Below, one piece after another: positions 1 to 10,128 of a DNA stretch of 64,000 nucleotides. Each line of letters opens with the position of its first letter. Position 1 is the first letter of the stretch. The DNA comes from Enterobacter sp. RIT418 (lineage in GTDB: Bacteria; Pseudomonadota; Gammaproteobacteria; Enterobacterales; Enterobacteriaceae): NCBI RefSeq assembly GCF_003057745.1, contig NZ_QBJD02000018.1:26951-90950 (forward strand). The letters run 5' to 3'. The notes beneath the pieces are model-generated. The model made no database searches. It had not been told where the DNA came from and worked only from the letters and a program-made list of their open reading frames with translations. The translations under genes were made by a program, and so were the position numbers.

Positions 1-128
1 GGTTAACGAAGCTCTCCTGCTGATAAACCGGGCGCGGCAGCCCGGGAAAGAGCGCGCTAAACAGCCCCGCGCTGTGCGGCATCAGAAACAGCAGGGCAAC
101 AAAAAGGCCAATCAGCCAAAGCAACGGA

Positions 129-145
<17 letters not shown>
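1..145 (-). CDS. yehW: YehW, permease of the OsmF ABC importer (partial, N-terminus only)
   Basis: Inner-membrane permease, second of the two in the YehZYXW (OsmF) importer. Only the first 48 codons are inside the window; the gene runs off the left edge. The chosen start is a GTG at 145-143, which lies inside the end of yehX (17-nt overlap) and begins [11 protein letters not shown], followed by a hydrophobic first membrane segment and the motif [10 protein letters not shown], as in E. coli YehW. The overlap suggests translational coupling to yehX. This piece is too short and hydrophobic to be called without its neighbours, but the syntenic order osmF-yehY-yehX-yehW makes the call firm. Confidence 0.88.
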
Positions 146-1071
<926 letters not shown>

Positions 1072-1079
<8 letters not shown>

Positions 1080-2229
1080 TGGCGCTTCTCCTGAGCAGGG
1101 CGAGCCACAAGGCAAACAGCGCATCCAGCACGACCGCCAGCGCGATGGTGGGCACTACGCCCAGTAATACCAGGTCCAGCGCGCTGCTGAGCAAGCCCTG
1201 GAAGACGAGCGCGCCAAAACCTCCCGCGCCTATCAGCGCGGCGATAACCGCCATGCCGACGGTTTGCACGGTGACCACGCGCAGGCTGCGGACCAGCAGC
1301 GGCAGCGCGAGCGGAAGCTGGATTTTCCAGAAGCACTGGCGCGCGCTCATGCCCATCGCGTGGGCGCTTTCCAGCACGTCCGGGGCCACCTGGCCTAGCC
1401 CCGCCACCACGCCGCGCACCAGCGGCAGCAGCGCGTAAAGCACCAGGGCGATAAGCGCAGGCGTGAGTCCGGTTCCGGCTACGCCTAGCGATCCCAGCAC
1501 GGGAAAGGACTTTACCAGCCCCGCGAGCGGCGCAATCAGCAGGCCAAACAGCGCAACGGAGGGAATGGTCTGGATGATGTTCAGCACGGTAAATACGCTG
1601 CCCTGCCGCGAGGGATGCCGGTAACACCACATCCCCAGCGGCACGCCGATCAGCAGCGCGGGGAAAAGCGTACCGAGCAGAATGGTTACATGCTGCGCCA
1701 GCGCGTCGTCGAACACCTCCTGGCGGTTGGCGTACTCCTTGAGCAGGGAAAGCGCGTTCAGCTCGCCGCTGAACAGCAGCGCAAGCGGCAGGATCCAGAT
1801 CTGGGCGTTTAGCACCCAGCGCCAGGCGGGCATCGTTACCAGGCGGCGAATCGCGTCGCTGCACGCCAGAAGGCACAGAGCGAGCCAGAGCCACAGGCCG
1901 CTGCCAACCGAGGTTCGCGCAAGCGGGCTTTCCGCCGAGGCCATGTGCGTAGCCGCCAGCCCGGCGCTCCAGAACAGGGTAACAAAGAGGAGCTCACAGA
2001 GGATAAGCGTCAGCCACAGGGCGGCGCGTCCCGGCAGGAGCGACAGCGCGATCGCTGCCGCCAGCGACATCACGATGGCGACCGGCATGAACGGCCAAAT
2101 CTCCCACAGCAGGCGCGGTTCGCCCGAGACCAGACGATTGGGCGCAACGTTTACAAACGGAAGCGCGACGGCTGCCGCGGCCACGCAGGCCAGCAGCAGC
2201 AGTACGCGATTATGACATTTTATTGGCAC
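1072..2229 (-). CDS. yehY: YehY, permease of the OsmF ABC importer
   Basis: Integral inner-membrane permease of the YehZYXW importer, 385 residues, the same length as E. coli YehY. The N-terminal half (about 1-175) holds several extra hydrophobic segments; the C-terminal half is a standard binding-protein-dependent permease domain with the EAA-type loop ([20 protein letters not shown]). It starts 12 nt after the end of osmF and overlaps yehX by 8 nt, so the four genes form one operon. The N-terminal membrane extension is typical of this subfamily and distinguishes it from the smaller partner YehW. Confidence 0.94.
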
Positions 2230-2241
2230 AGCCTTTCCCTG

Positions 2242-3159
2242 TTACTTCACGAGCCCTTGCTGCTTCAGGAAGTCGGCGGCCACTTTTTTGGCGTCCAGCC
2301 CCTCAACGGCAATGCTGGCATTCAGCTGCTGCAGCGTTTTCTCATCCAGCTTTTCGAAAACCGGCTTGAGCCATTTATCCATGTCGGGATAGGCTTTCAG
2401 CACCGCTTCGCGCACCACCGGTGCCGGAGCATAGATCGGCTGAACGCCTTTCGGATCGCTCAGCGTTTGCAGCCCCAGCGCCGCTACGGGGCCGTCGGTG
2501 CCGTAGGCCATCGCGGCGTTCACGCCGGAGGTTTTCTGCGCCGCGGCTTTGATGGTGACCGCCGTGTCGCCCCCGGCCAGCGAAAGCAGCTGCGACTGAT
2601 CAAGCTTGAAATCGTAGGCTTTTTCAAAGGCAGGCAGCGCGTCGGGGCGCTCGATAAACTCGGCAGAGGCGGCAAGCTTAAAGTCGCCCTTCTCTTTCAG
2701 ATAGCGGCTCAGATCCTCCAGCGAAACCAGCTTGCCCTTCTCGGCGAGGTCTTTACGCACCGCAATGGTCCAGGTGTTGTTGGCCGGCGCAGGCGTGAGC
2801 CAGACCAGCTTGTTCTGCTCGGCGTCGAGCTTTTTGACCTTCTCATAGCCGGCTTTGGCATTTTTCCATGCCGCATCGTTTTCATCCTTGAAGAAGAATG
2901 CGCCGTTGCCGGTATATTCCGGGTAGATGTCCAGCTCGCCGGAGGTGATTGCGCCGCGCACCACGGGCGTTGTCCCCAGCTGTACCTTATTGATCGTTTT
3001 CACCCCGTGGCTTTCAAGCACCTGCAGGATGATATTGCCCAGCAGCGCCCCTTCGGTATCAATCTTTGAGCCCACCTTCACCGGCTCCGCTGCCTGTAAA
3101 GGCAGGCTTAGCGCCGCCAGCAGCACCGCTGAGCCTACTATCCCCTTTGAAATCGTCAT
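2242..3159 (-). CDS. osmF: OsmF (YehZ), periplasmic substrate-binding protein
   Basis: Periplasmic binding protein of the YehZYXW importer, 305 residues as in E. coli. It begins with a signal peptide of about 23 residues (Lys near the N-terminus, then a hydrophobic stretch ending LPLQAA), followed by an OpuAC-type glycine-betaine-binding fold (VKVGSKIDTEGALLGNIILQ, then GELDIYPEYTGNG). First gene of the operon osmF-yehY-yehX-yehW. Family knowledge: OsmF binds betaine-like compounds only weakly and the operon is RpoS-dependent. A sigma-S-like -10 element lies about 45 nt upstream of the start and is listed separately. Confidence 0.95.
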   Translation of the reverse strand: MTISKGIVGSAVLLAALSLPLQAAEPVKVGSKIDTEGALLGNIILQVLESHGVKTINKVQLGTTPVVRGAITSGELDIYPEYTGNGAFFFKDENDAAWKNAKAGYEKVKKLDAEQNKLVWLTPAPANNTWTIAVRKDLAEKGKLVSLEDLSRYLKEKGDFKLAASAEFIERPDALPAFEKAYDFKLDQSQLLSLAGGDTAVTIKAAAQKTSGVNAAMAYGTDGPVAALGLQTLSDPKGVQPIYAPAPVVREAVLKAYPDMDKWLKPVFEKLDEKTLQQLNASIAVEGLDAKKVAADFLKQQGLVK

Positions 3160-3201
3160 CTACTTTCCTCAGTTTTGCCGCCTTTTTCAGAGGCTTGAAA
3201 G

Positions 3202-3212
3202 AAAAGCGTAGC
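3202..3212 (-). promoter_or_regulatory. Candidate sigma-S -10 element for osmF
   Basis: Read on the minus strand the sequence is GCTACGCTTTT, close to the extended -10 preferred by RpoS (K-CTAYRCTTAA). It lies 43-53 nt upstream of the osmF start. The osmF operon is known to be RpoS-dependent in E. coli, which fits. No good -35 was looked for, since sigma-S promoters often lack one. Confidence 0.45.
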
Positions 3213-3263
3213 TTAAAACGGCAGGTTTAACCGTCAAAATGCCTTTTTAGCATAAGGTAAGAG

Positions 3264-3287
3264 GCATCCCCCGGAGCCGGGGGATGC
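3264..3287 (-). terminator. Hairpin after bglX
   Basis: An 11-bp GC-rich inverted repeat (GCATCCCCCGG / CCGGGGGATGC) sits 12 nt past the bglX stop codon. The T-run that should follow is poor, so termination strength is uncertain. It lies between bglX and osmF, which are both on the minus strand. Confidence 0.55.
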
Positions 3288-3298
3288 GGGGGAGGAGA

Positions 3299-5596
3299 TT
3301 ACAGCAGCTCGAACTCGCCTTTGTTGACGCGCGCGGAGTCCACGCCGATAAAGACGTTGAATTTGCCCGGCTCGGCGTCGTACTTCATCTGCTGGTTCCA
3401 GAACTTCAGCGCGTTCACGTCAATCGGGAAAGTGACGGTTTTGGTTTCGCCCGGCTTGAGCGTGACCTTATCAAAGCCGCGCAGCTGCTTGACCGGACGG
3501 CTCATCGACGCCGTCACGTCCTGAACGTACATCTGAATGACCGTGGCCCCCTCGCGTTTGCCGGTGTTGGTCACCTCCACGCTGGCGGTCACGTTACCGT
3601 CACGCTTCATGGTCGGCGCAGACATTTTCACCTCCGAGACCTTGAAGGTGGTGTAGCTCAGGCCGTAACCAAACGGATACAGCGGACCGTTCGCTTCATC
3701 AAAGTAGCGCGAAGTGTACTTGTTCGGCTTGTCGGCGTTGTACGGACGGCCGGTGTTCAGGTGGCTGTAGTACACCGGGATCTGCCCGACGGAGCGCGGG
3801 AAGGACATCGGCAGCTTGCCGGACGGGTTGTAATCGCCGAACAGCACGTCGGCAATGGCGTTGCCGCCTTCGGTGCCCGCAAACCAGGTTTCAAGAATCG
3901 CGTCGGCCTGCTGGTCTTCTTTCACCAGCGCCAGCGGACGGCCGTTCATCAGCACCAGCACCAGCGGCTTGCCGGTGGCCTTCAGGGCCGCAATCAGGTC
4001 GCGCTGGCTCTGCGGAATGGTGATATCGGTACGGCTGGACGCTTCGTGCGCCATGCCCTGCGCTTCGCCCACCACGGCAACCACCACGTCAGACTGCTTC
4101 GCGGCGCTGACAGCCTCGTCGATCATCTCTTTTGGCGAGCGTGGGTCAACCTTAACCGCCTCTTCGTACTGGTTGAGGAAGGTGACGATATCGTTATCGT
4201 CTGTGACGTTCGCGCCCTTGGCGTAAACCACTTTCGCGTTTTCACCCACGGCGTCTTTGATGCCGGTCAGCACGGTGACGGACTGATCGGCCACGCCCGC
4301 GGCGGACCAGCTGCCCATCACGTCGCGCTTGCTGTCGGCCAGCGGGCCTACGACGGCAATGGTGCCGGACTTTTTCAGCGGCAGCGTGTCAAGACGGTTT
4401 TTCAGCAGCACCAGGCTTTCACGCGCCACCTCGCGCGCCTCTTTGCGGTGCAGGCGGCTTTCGGCGTTGGTGTCCGCCGGGTCAGACTCTTTTGGCCCCA
4501 GGTGGCTGTACGGATCGTTAAACAGCCCCATGTCGTATTTCACGTTCAGCACGTGGCGGGTCGCGTCGTCCAGCTCCGCCATCGTCACCTTGCCGCTCTT
4601 CACCAGGCCCGGCAGGTATTTGCTGTAGTATTCGTCGCTCATGCTCATGTTGATGCCGGACTTGAGCGCCACGCGCACCGCGTCTTCCGGGTCGGAGGCG
4701 GTGCCGTGCTTGATCAGCTCTTTGATCGCACCGTGATCCGAGACGGTAATGCCCTTAAAGCCCCACTGGTCGCGCAACACGTCTTTCAGCAGCCACGAAT
4801 CGGAGGTCGCCGGCGTGCCGTTCAGCGAGTTCAGCGCCACCATCACCGCGCCGCTCCCCGCGTCCAGCCCCGCCTTGTACGGCGGCATGTAGTCGTTGAA
4901 CAGGCGCTGCGGGCTCATGTCGACGGTGTTGTACTCTTTACCGCCCTCCACCGCGCCGTAGGCCGCAAAGTGCTTAACGCTGGTCATCACCGAGTAGCGG
5001 TCCGCCGGGCTTTTGCCCTGCATCGCTTCCACCATGGTTTTGCCCATCGTGGCCGTTAAATACGTGTCTTCGCCAAAGCCCTCCGAGGCGCGGCCCCAGC
5101 GCGGATCGCGGGAGACATCCACCATCGGCGCCCAGGTCATGTTCAGGCCGTCGTCCGCCGCTTCATAGGCGGAAACGCGCCCGACGGTTTTGACCGCGTC
5201 GAGGTTAAAGGAAGAGGCTAAACCGAGGCTAATCGGGAAAACGGTACGCTGCCCGTGCAGCACGTCGTAGGCGAAGAAGAGAGGAATTTTCAGGCGGCTG
5301 AGCGCCATCGCCTGATCCTGCATTTTGCGGATATCCTGGCGGGTAACGGTGTTAAAGATCGCGCCCACCTGACTTTCTTTGATCATCTCCCGGATGGCCT
5401 CTTTCGGGTTGTCCGGGCCGACGCTGATAAGACGCAGCTGGCCGATTTTCTCATCGACCGTCATTTTCTTGAGCAATTCCGTGACGAACGCGTCCCGGGC
5501 TTCAGGCGTAAGCGGGTGATTGCCAAACATATCATCTGCCAGCGCGGGCTGCAGCGCCAGGCTGACGGCGACACCTACAGAACATATCCATTTCAT
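3299..5596 (-). CDS. bglX: BglX, periplasmic beta-glucosidase (GH3)
   Basis: Periplasmic glycoside hydrolase family 3 beta-D-glucoside glucohydrolase, 765 residues, the same length as E. coli BglX. N-terminal signal peptide (MKWICSVGVAVSLALQPALA, then DD). The GH3 N-terminal barrel contains the nucleophile motif ITVSDHGAI with Asp287; KHF near 208-210 and RDPRWGR near 163-169 are substrate-site motifs. The GH3 C-terminal domain and a fibronectin-III-like domain (from about 660) follow. It stands alone, divergent from dld, with a hairpin behind it. It hydrolyses beta-linked gluco-oligosaccharides that reach the periplasm. Confidence 0.96.
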   Translation of the reverse strand: MKWICSVGVAVSLALQPALADDMFGNHPLTPEARDAFVTELLKKMTVDEKIGQLRLISVGPDNPKEAIREMIKESQVGAIFNTVTRQDIRKMQDQAMALSRLKIPLFFAYDVLHGQRTVFPISLGLASSFNLDAVKTVGRVSAYEAADDGLNMTWAPMVDVSRDPRWGRASEGFGEDTYLTATMGKTMVEAMQGKSPADRYSVMTSVKHFAAYGAVEGGKEYNTVDMSPQRLFNDYMPPYKAGLDAGSGAVMVALNSLNGTPATSDSWLLKDVLRDQWGFKGITVSDHGAIKELIKHGTASDPEDAVRVALKSGINMSMSDEYYSKYLPGLVKSGKVTMAELDDATRHVLNVKYDMGLFNDPYSHLGPKESDPADTNAESRLHRKEAREVARESLVLLKNRLDTLPLKKSGTIAVVGPLADSKRDVMGSWSAAGVADQSVTVLTGIKDAVGENAKVVYAKGANVTDDNDIVTFLNQYEEAVKVDPRSPKEMIDEAVSAAKQSDVVVAVVGEAQGMAHEASSRTDITIPQSQRDLIAALKATGKPLVLVLMNGRPLALVKEDQQADAILETWFAGTEGGNAIADVLFGDYNPSGKLPMSFPRSVGQIPVYYSHLNTGRPYNADKPNKYTSRYFDEANGPLYPFGYGLSYTTFKVSEVKMSAPTMKRDGNVTASVEVTNTGKREGATVIQMYVQDVTASMSRPVKQLRGFDKVTLKPGETKTVTFPIDVNALKFWNQQMKYDAEPGKFNVFIGVDSARVNKGEFELL

Positions 5597-5785
5597 GTCG
5601 TTTTACTCTCTCATCATTAACCGCCGGAAGAACGCCACCGGACCGTGCGAAAAGCGCAGTGTGCCATAAACCCTCTTTCGCTTGCAGGGTTATTCTCTGA
5701 TTTTTCTGATGAATAGTAGACCGCTCAACAGTTAATCGCGCTATGCTTTACAGCGAGAAATTTGCCCCACCACAAGGAGTGGAAG

Positions 5786-7522
5786 ATGTCTTCTGTTCGA
5801 ACTGACGATAACAACGCTTTTATTAACGAACTGTCGCGCCTGGTTGGCTCCTCTCACCTGCTTACCGACCCGGCAAAAACGGCCCGCTACCGTAAGGGCT
5901 TCCGCTCCGGCCAGGGCGATGCGCTGGCGGTTGTTTTCCCCGGCACGCTGCTGGAGCTGTGGCGCGTACTCAGCGCCTGCGTCGCCGCCGACAAGATCAT
6001 TTTAATGCAGGCCGCCAATACCGGCCTGACGGAAGGCTCAACGCCGAACGGCAACGACTACGATCGCGACATTGTGATTATCAGCACGCTGCGCCTCGAT
6101 AAGCTTCACCTGCTGGACAAAGGCGAGCAGGTGCTCGCCTTCCCCGGCACGACCCTCTATTCGCTGGAGAAAGCGCTTAAGCCGCTGGGGCGCGAGCCGC
6201 ACTCCGTGATTGGCTCCTCGTGCATCGGCGCGTCGGTGATCGGCGGGATCTGCAATAACTCCGGCGGTTCGCTGGTGCAGCGCGGCCCGGCGTATACCGA
6301 GATGTCGCTCTTTGCGCGGATCGACGAGAACGGCAAGCTGACGCTGGTCAACCACCTGGGTATCGACCTGGGCGTGACGCCGGAGCAGATCCTGAGCAAG
6401 CTGGATGACGATCGCGTGAAGGATGAAGACGTGCAGCACGACGGCCGCCACGCGCACGATCATGATTACATCACCCGCGTGCGCGACATTGAGGCCGACA
6501 CCCCGGCGCGCTACAACGCCGATCCGGATCGGCTGTTTGAATCCTCCGGCTGCGCGGGCAAGCTGGCGGTGTTTGCGGTGCGTCTCGATACCTTCCCGGC
6601 AGAAAAAAAGCAGCAGGTCTTCTACATCGGGACTAACCAGCCGGAAGTGCTCACCGAAATTCGTCGCCATATCCTGGCCGAATTTACCCACCTGCCGGTG
6701 GCGGGCGAGTATATGCACCGGGATATTTACGATATTGCCGAGCGCTATGGCAAAGATACCTTCCTGATGATCGACAGGCTCGGCACCGACAAAATGCCGT
6801 TCTTCTTCACCATGAAGGGGCGTACCGACGCGATGCTTGAGAAAGTGCCGCTGTTTAAGCCCCACTTCACCGACCGCTTTATGCAGAAGCTGGGCAACGT
6901 CTTCCCGGCACACCTGCCGGAGCGGATGAAAACCTGGCGCGATAAGTACGAACATCACCTGCTGCTAAAAATGGCCGGAGACGGCATCGAGGAAGCGCAG
7001 GCCTGGCTGACCGAGTTTTTCAAAACCGCCGAAGGAGATTTCTTCGCCTGTACCCCTGAAGAGGGCAGCAAAGCCTTCCTTCATCGTTTTGCGGCAGCGG
7101 GCGCGGCAATTCGCTATCAGGCGGTACATTCCGAAGAGGTGGAAGATATCCTGGCGCTGGATATCGCCCTGCGTCGTAACGATACCGAGTGGTTTGAACA
7201 CCTGCCGCCGGAAATTAACGATAAGCTGGTGCATAAGCTCTATTACGGCCACTTTATGTGCTACGTATTCCATCAGGATTACATCGTCAAAAAAGGCGTT
7301 GATGCGCACGCGCTGAAAGAGGAGATGCTCGCCCTGCTTCACGCGCGCGGCGCGCAGTACCCCGCGGAGCATAACGTTGGCCACCTGTATAAAGCCCCGG
7401 AAACGCTTACGCGTTTTTATCGCGAGAATGACCCTACAAACAGTATGAATCCCGGGATTGGTAAAACAACGCGGAAGAAATACTGGAAAGAGGATGTTGA
7501 AACCGAGCAGCGCGACGCGTAA
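5786..7522 (+). CDS. dld: Dld, quinone-dependent D-lactate dehydrogenase
   Basis: Peripheral inner-membrane flavoenzyme that oxidises D-lactate to pyruvate and passes electrons to the quinone pool. 578 residues against 571 in E. coli. It has an FAD-binding domain (VIGSSCIGASVIGGICNNSGG near 149-169) and the C-terminal membrane-binding domain specific to this family (EYMHRDIYDIAERYGKDTF onwards). The start is the ATG at 5786 (MSSVRTDD), preceded by AAGGAG; an in-frame ATG eight codons earlier lacks this spacing. It is divergent from bglX with a 189-nt shared upstream region. Confidence 0.96.
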   Translation: MSSVRTDDNNAFINELSRLVGSSHLLTDPAKTARYRKGFRSGQGDALAVVFPGTLLELWRVLSACVAADKIILMQAANTGLTEGSTPNGNDYDRDIVIISTLRLDKLHLLDKGEQVLAFPGTTLYSLEKALKPLGREPHSVIGSSCIGASVIGGICNNSGGSLVQRGPAYTEMSLFARIDENGKLTLVNHLGIDLGVTPEQILSKLDDDRVKDEDVQHDGRHAHDHDYITRVRDIEADTPARYNADPDRLFESSGCAGKLAVFAVRLDTFPAEKKQQVFYIGTNQPEVLTEIRRHILAEFTHLPVAGEYMHRDIYDIAERYGKDTFLMIDRLGTDKMPFFFTMKGRTDAMLEKVPLFKPHFTDRFMQKLGNVFPAHLPERMKTWRDKYEHHLLLKMAGDGIEEAQAWLTEFFKTAEGDFFACTPEEGSKAFLHRFAAAGAAIRYQAVHSEEVEDILALDIALRRNDTEWFEHLPPEINDKLVHKLYYGHFMCYVFHQDYIVKKGVDAHALKEEMLALLHARGAQYPAEHNVGHLYKAPETLTRFYRENDPTNSMNPGIGKTTRKKYWKEDVETEQRDA

Positions 7523-7598
7523 GCCCCTGAATCCGGACTACCGCTATATTTGAGAGATTGTTAAGCGCTCCTTAAACGTACTAGAGTAGCAGCCTGTC

Positions 7599-7620
7599 GC
7601 CGGAGAAACGCTTCTCCGGC
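7599..7620. terminator. Hairpin between dld and the acetyltransferase gene
   Basis: Perfect 9-bp stem GCCGGAGAA / TTCTCCGGC with a 4-nt loop, 77 nt after dld and 27 nt before the next start codon. There is no T-run on the plus strand, so it may be a weak terminator or a leader structure of the downstream gene. Confidence 0.4.
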
Positions 7621-7646
7621 ATTGCATCACGAGGAGCAGGCACATC

Positions 7647-8201
7647 ATGTCGGCTGTTGATACTTTGTCCGAAAGCGGAGTGGTTGTGCGCGATGCCCTT
7701 CCCGATGACGTGCATGCCATCTCCGCCATTTACGCGTGGCACGTTCTTCACGGCCGCGCATCGTTCGAGGAAGTTCCTCCTACCGTCGACGACATGCGCC
7801 AGCGCATAAAAAACGTCAGCGATAGCGGCCTGCCCTGGCTGGTTGCCCTCTATCGCGGCGTCGTGGTCGGCTATTGCTACGCCACGCCCTATCGTCCACG
7901 CCATGCCTATCGCTACACCCTCGAAGAATCCATTTACGTGGATGCCAGCGCCACCGGACGAGGGCTAGGCTCAACGCTGTTAAGCGCGCTGATCGAGCGC
8001 TGCGAACAGGGCCCGTGGCGGCAAATGATCGCCGTGGTGGGAGACGGAAACAATAACGCGGGGTCGCTGCGGCTGCATAAAAAACACGGCTTCGTGGTGG
8101 TGGGCCAGCTGCGCAGCGTAGGCTACAAAAAAGGCGACTGGCGGGATACGCTGATCATGCAGCGATCGCTCAATGAGGGCGACTGGACGCTGCCGGAATA
8201 A
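7647..8201 (+). CDS. GNAT N-acetyltransferase of the phosphinothricin/methionine-sulfone type
   Basis: Cytoplasmic acetyl-CoA-dependent N-acetyltransferase, 184 residues. The GNAT core is clear: the acetyl-CoA loop TGRGLG near 103-108 follows beta strand SIYVDAS, and RASFEEVPPT (37-46) plus YRPRHAYRYTLEESIYV (82-98) are the marks of the Pat/Bar/MnaT subfamily, which acetylates phosphinothricin or methionine sulfone/sulfoximine. It starts at ATG 7647 behind GAGGAG. E. coli K-12 has no gene between dld and pbpG, so this is an addition relative to that backbone. The real substrate cannot be read from sequence; resistance to glutamate-analogue inhibitors is the family-based guess. Confidence 0.85.
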   Translation: MSAVDTLSESGVVVRDALPDDVHAISAIYAWHVLHGRASFEEVPPTVDDMRQRIKNVSDSGLPWLVALYRGVVVGYCYATPYRPRHAYRYTLEESIYVDASATGRGLGSTLLSALIERCEQGPWRQMIAVVGDGNNNAGSLRLHKKHGFVVVGQLRSVGYKKGDWRDTLIMQRSLNEGDWTLPE

Positions 8202-8216
8202 ACGCTGTGCGGTCTG

Positions 8217-8256
8217 GTGCCCTCACCCCGGCCCTCTCCCACAGGGAGAGGGAGAA
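8217..8256. repeat. REP-like intergenic element (CCCTCACCC type)
   Basis: Between two converging genes lies CCCTCACCCCGGCCCTCTCCC followed by ACAG and GGGAGAGGG, giving a stem CCCTCTCCC/GGGAGAGGG. A related element occurs at 29681-29716. Such elements are common dispersed repeats in Enterobacter and related genera. They sit in 3' intergenic positions and probably have no coding role. Confidence 0.6.
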
Positions 8257-8263
8257 AACATAA

Positions 8264-8289
8264 AAAACGGTAACCTGGGTTACCGTTTT
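8264..8289. terminator. Bidirectional terminator between the GNAT gene and pbpG
   Basis: AAAACGGTAACC and GGTTACCGTTTT form a perfect 12-bp stem around a 2-nt loop. The A-rich left end and T-rich right end make it a terminator in both directions. It lies 9 nt past the pbpG stop and separates two convergent genes. Confidence 0.85.
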
Positions 8290-8297
8290 GCGTTTAC

Positions 8298-9218
8298 CTA
8301 ATCGTTCTGCGCGGTCGCCATCTGTTCCGCTTTCTGCTTTTTGTACGTCAGCGCCGCGGCCGGCACCGGCTGTACCTTCCCTGTCTCGATCCAGGTGCGC
8401 AGGCGGCTGGCATCCGCAAAGTGGGTGTATTTGCCAAAGGCGTCCATCACCACCAGCGCCACCGGCTTGCCGTTGAACACGGTACGCATCACCAGACAGT
8501 GGCCCGCCGCGTTGGTAAAGCCGGTTTTGGTTAGCTGTATGTTCCAGTTTTCGCGGTAAACCAGATGGTTAGTGTTGCGGAACGGCAGCGTGTAGGAGGG
8601 ATTGGCGAACGTCGCCATATCCTCACGGGTGGTGCTGAGCTGGCCGATCAGCGGGTACTGCTTGCTGGCAATCAGCATCTTCGTTAGGTCACGCGCCGTC
8701 GACACGTTGTGGATCGACAGGCCGGTAGGCTCAACAAAGCGGGTGTTGGTCATGCCCAGGGATTTGGCTTTGGCATTCATCGCGCGAATAAACGCGTCAT
8801 ATCCGCCCGGATAGTGGTGCGCCAGGCTCGCCGCCGCGCGGTTTTCTGACGACATCAGCGCCAGCAGCAGCATGTTTTTACGGCTAATTTCGCTGTTCAG
8901 GCGCACGCGAGAGTAAATTCCCTTCATCTCCGGCGTATGGCTGATATCCACCTTCAGCGTTTCGTCCAGCGGCAGCCGTGCGTCAAGCACCACCATCGCC
9001 GTCATTAATTTTGTGATTGAGGCAATCGGTCGCACCAGATCGGGATGGCTGGCGTAGATCACCTTATTGGTGTTGAGATCGACAATCATCGCGCTGCCGG
9101 ACGCAATTTGCGGTTGAGCAGCCGGCGCGGCGGCTGTCGCGGCTGCCATCGCGGGCACGGCCGCAGACGCACCGAGGATTAGCGCAAGGCTAAGTATAGA
9201 GACACGGAATTTCAGCAT
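8298..9218 (-). CDS. pbpG: PbpG (PBP7), D-alanyl-D-alanine endopeptidase
   Basis: Periplasmic low-molecular-mass penicillin-binding protein that cleaves DD-crosslinks in peptidoglycan. 306 residues. Signal peptide ends near residue 26 (AVPAMA). The catalytic triad of motifs is intact: SITK near 67-70 (nucleophile Ser67), SEN near 124-126 and KTG near 231-233. An Ala/Pro-rich linker (27-36) separates the signal peptide from the peptidase S11 domain. It is a single gene between the shared terminator and yohC, and fits a role in septum splitting and murein remodelling. Confidence 0.95.
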   Translation of the reverse strand: MLKFRVSILSLALILGASAAVPAMAAATAAAPAAQPQIASGSAMIVDLNTNKVIYASHPDLVRPIASITKLMTAMVVLDARLPLDETLKVDISHTPEMKGIYSRVRLNSEISRKNMLLLALMSSENRAAASLAHHYPGGYDAFIRAMNAKAKSLGMTNTRFVEPTGLSIHNVSTARDLTKMLIASKQYPLIGQLSTTREDMATFANPSYTLPFRNTNHLVYRENWNIQLTKTGFTNAAGHCLVMRTVFNGKPVALVVMDAFGKYTHFADASRLRTWIETGKVQPVPAAALTYKKQKAEQMATAQND

Positions 9219-9347
9219 GGTGAGACTTCTGATAGTGAATCAGGCACGTATTGACGTACGCCGCCTGCGCGTATGAAAAACGCAGGCTGGCCAGGGCATC
9301 ATAGCGGGCACCGTGAAATGTCGCCAGCGGATAATCATGAACGGATG

Positions 9348-9379
9348 CTGCGCTGCTGGCAATTGCGCCAGCAGCGCAG
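9348..9379 (-). terminator. Strong hairpin after yohC
   Basis: A perfect 13-bp stem (CTGCGCTGCTGGC / GCCAGCAGCGCAG) with a 6-nt loop starts 5 nt after the yohC stop codon. No T-run follows on the minus strand, so it could act as an mRNA 3'-end stabiliser as well as a terminator. It lies between yohC and the pbpG promoter. Confidence 0.55.
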
Positions 9380-9384
9380 TGAGC

Positions 9385-9972
9385 TTAGAAAAGACGGTAT
9401 CCGTAGCCCCACAGAATCACCGTCAGCGCCAGCAGCGCCTCCAGAACCAGCACGCCGATAGCCAGCGTTGAGCTGGAGAAGCTCAGGCCCTCTTCTTTAT
9501 TGATATTCAGGAACGTGGGCACGCCCAGATACAGCAGATACCCCGTGTAAAAGAGCGCAAGCGTACCGATCAGCGCGCACAGCCAGACCAGCGGATAGAG
9601 CGCAACAATGCCGCTTAAAAACAGCGGAGTCGCGATATATCCGGCGAAAATCATACAGTTTGCCAGAGACGGACGTTGAGGAAAGTTACGCGCCATCCAG
9701 TGGATCACGCGCCCCATTACGGCCACGCCCGCCAGCATGACGCCGTAGAACAGAATGGCCAGGTAGAGCCCGGTAAACCAGGAGAGCTTAACCACGGTGC
9801 CATCACCGAAGTTCCAGCCGATTTGCGTGGTGCCAATGAACGCGCAAATCACCGGCACCGCCGCCATCAGCAGCACGTGGTGGGTATAGTGATGCGCAAC
9901 CGTTTCGTTCTCATTTCTGATCACGTGCATTTCACGATCGGGATGGGAGAAGAGTCCCCAGACATGGTTCAT
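9385..9972 (-). CDS. yohC: YohC, Yip1-domain inner-membrane protein
   Basis: Predicted five-helix inner-membrane protein of the YIP1 family, 195 residues, as in E. coli YohC. The chosen start is the ATG at 9972 (MNHVWGLFSHPDREM) behind AAGGGGG, not the frame nine codons upstream. The N-terminal cytoplasmic segment is followed by hydrophobic segments near 35-55, 70-95, 105-130, 135-155 and 170-190. No biochemical function is established. It is divergent from yohD. Confidence 0.9.
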   Translation of the reverse strand: MNHVWGLFSHPDREMHVIRNENETVAHHYTHHVLLMAAVPVICAFIGTTQIGWNFGDGTVVKLSWFTGLYLAILFYGVMLAGVAVMGRVIHWMARNFPQRPSLANCMIFAGYIATPLFLSGIVALYPLVWLCALIGTLALFYTGYLLYLGVPTFLNINKEEGLSFSSSTLAIGVLVLEALLALTVILWGYGYRLF

Positions 9973-10128
9973 AACGCCCCCTTGTTGTCGGCCCGTCATC
10001 GATACCTCAAGTATAATGCAGGCTTTAGATTATTTTATGTACAACGCTAAATTTGCCTCTGATGCCGCGCTATTTATAGATGGGGTGTATCATTAACGGA
10101 GGAGAAACAAGGAGACGACGCGTACTTA

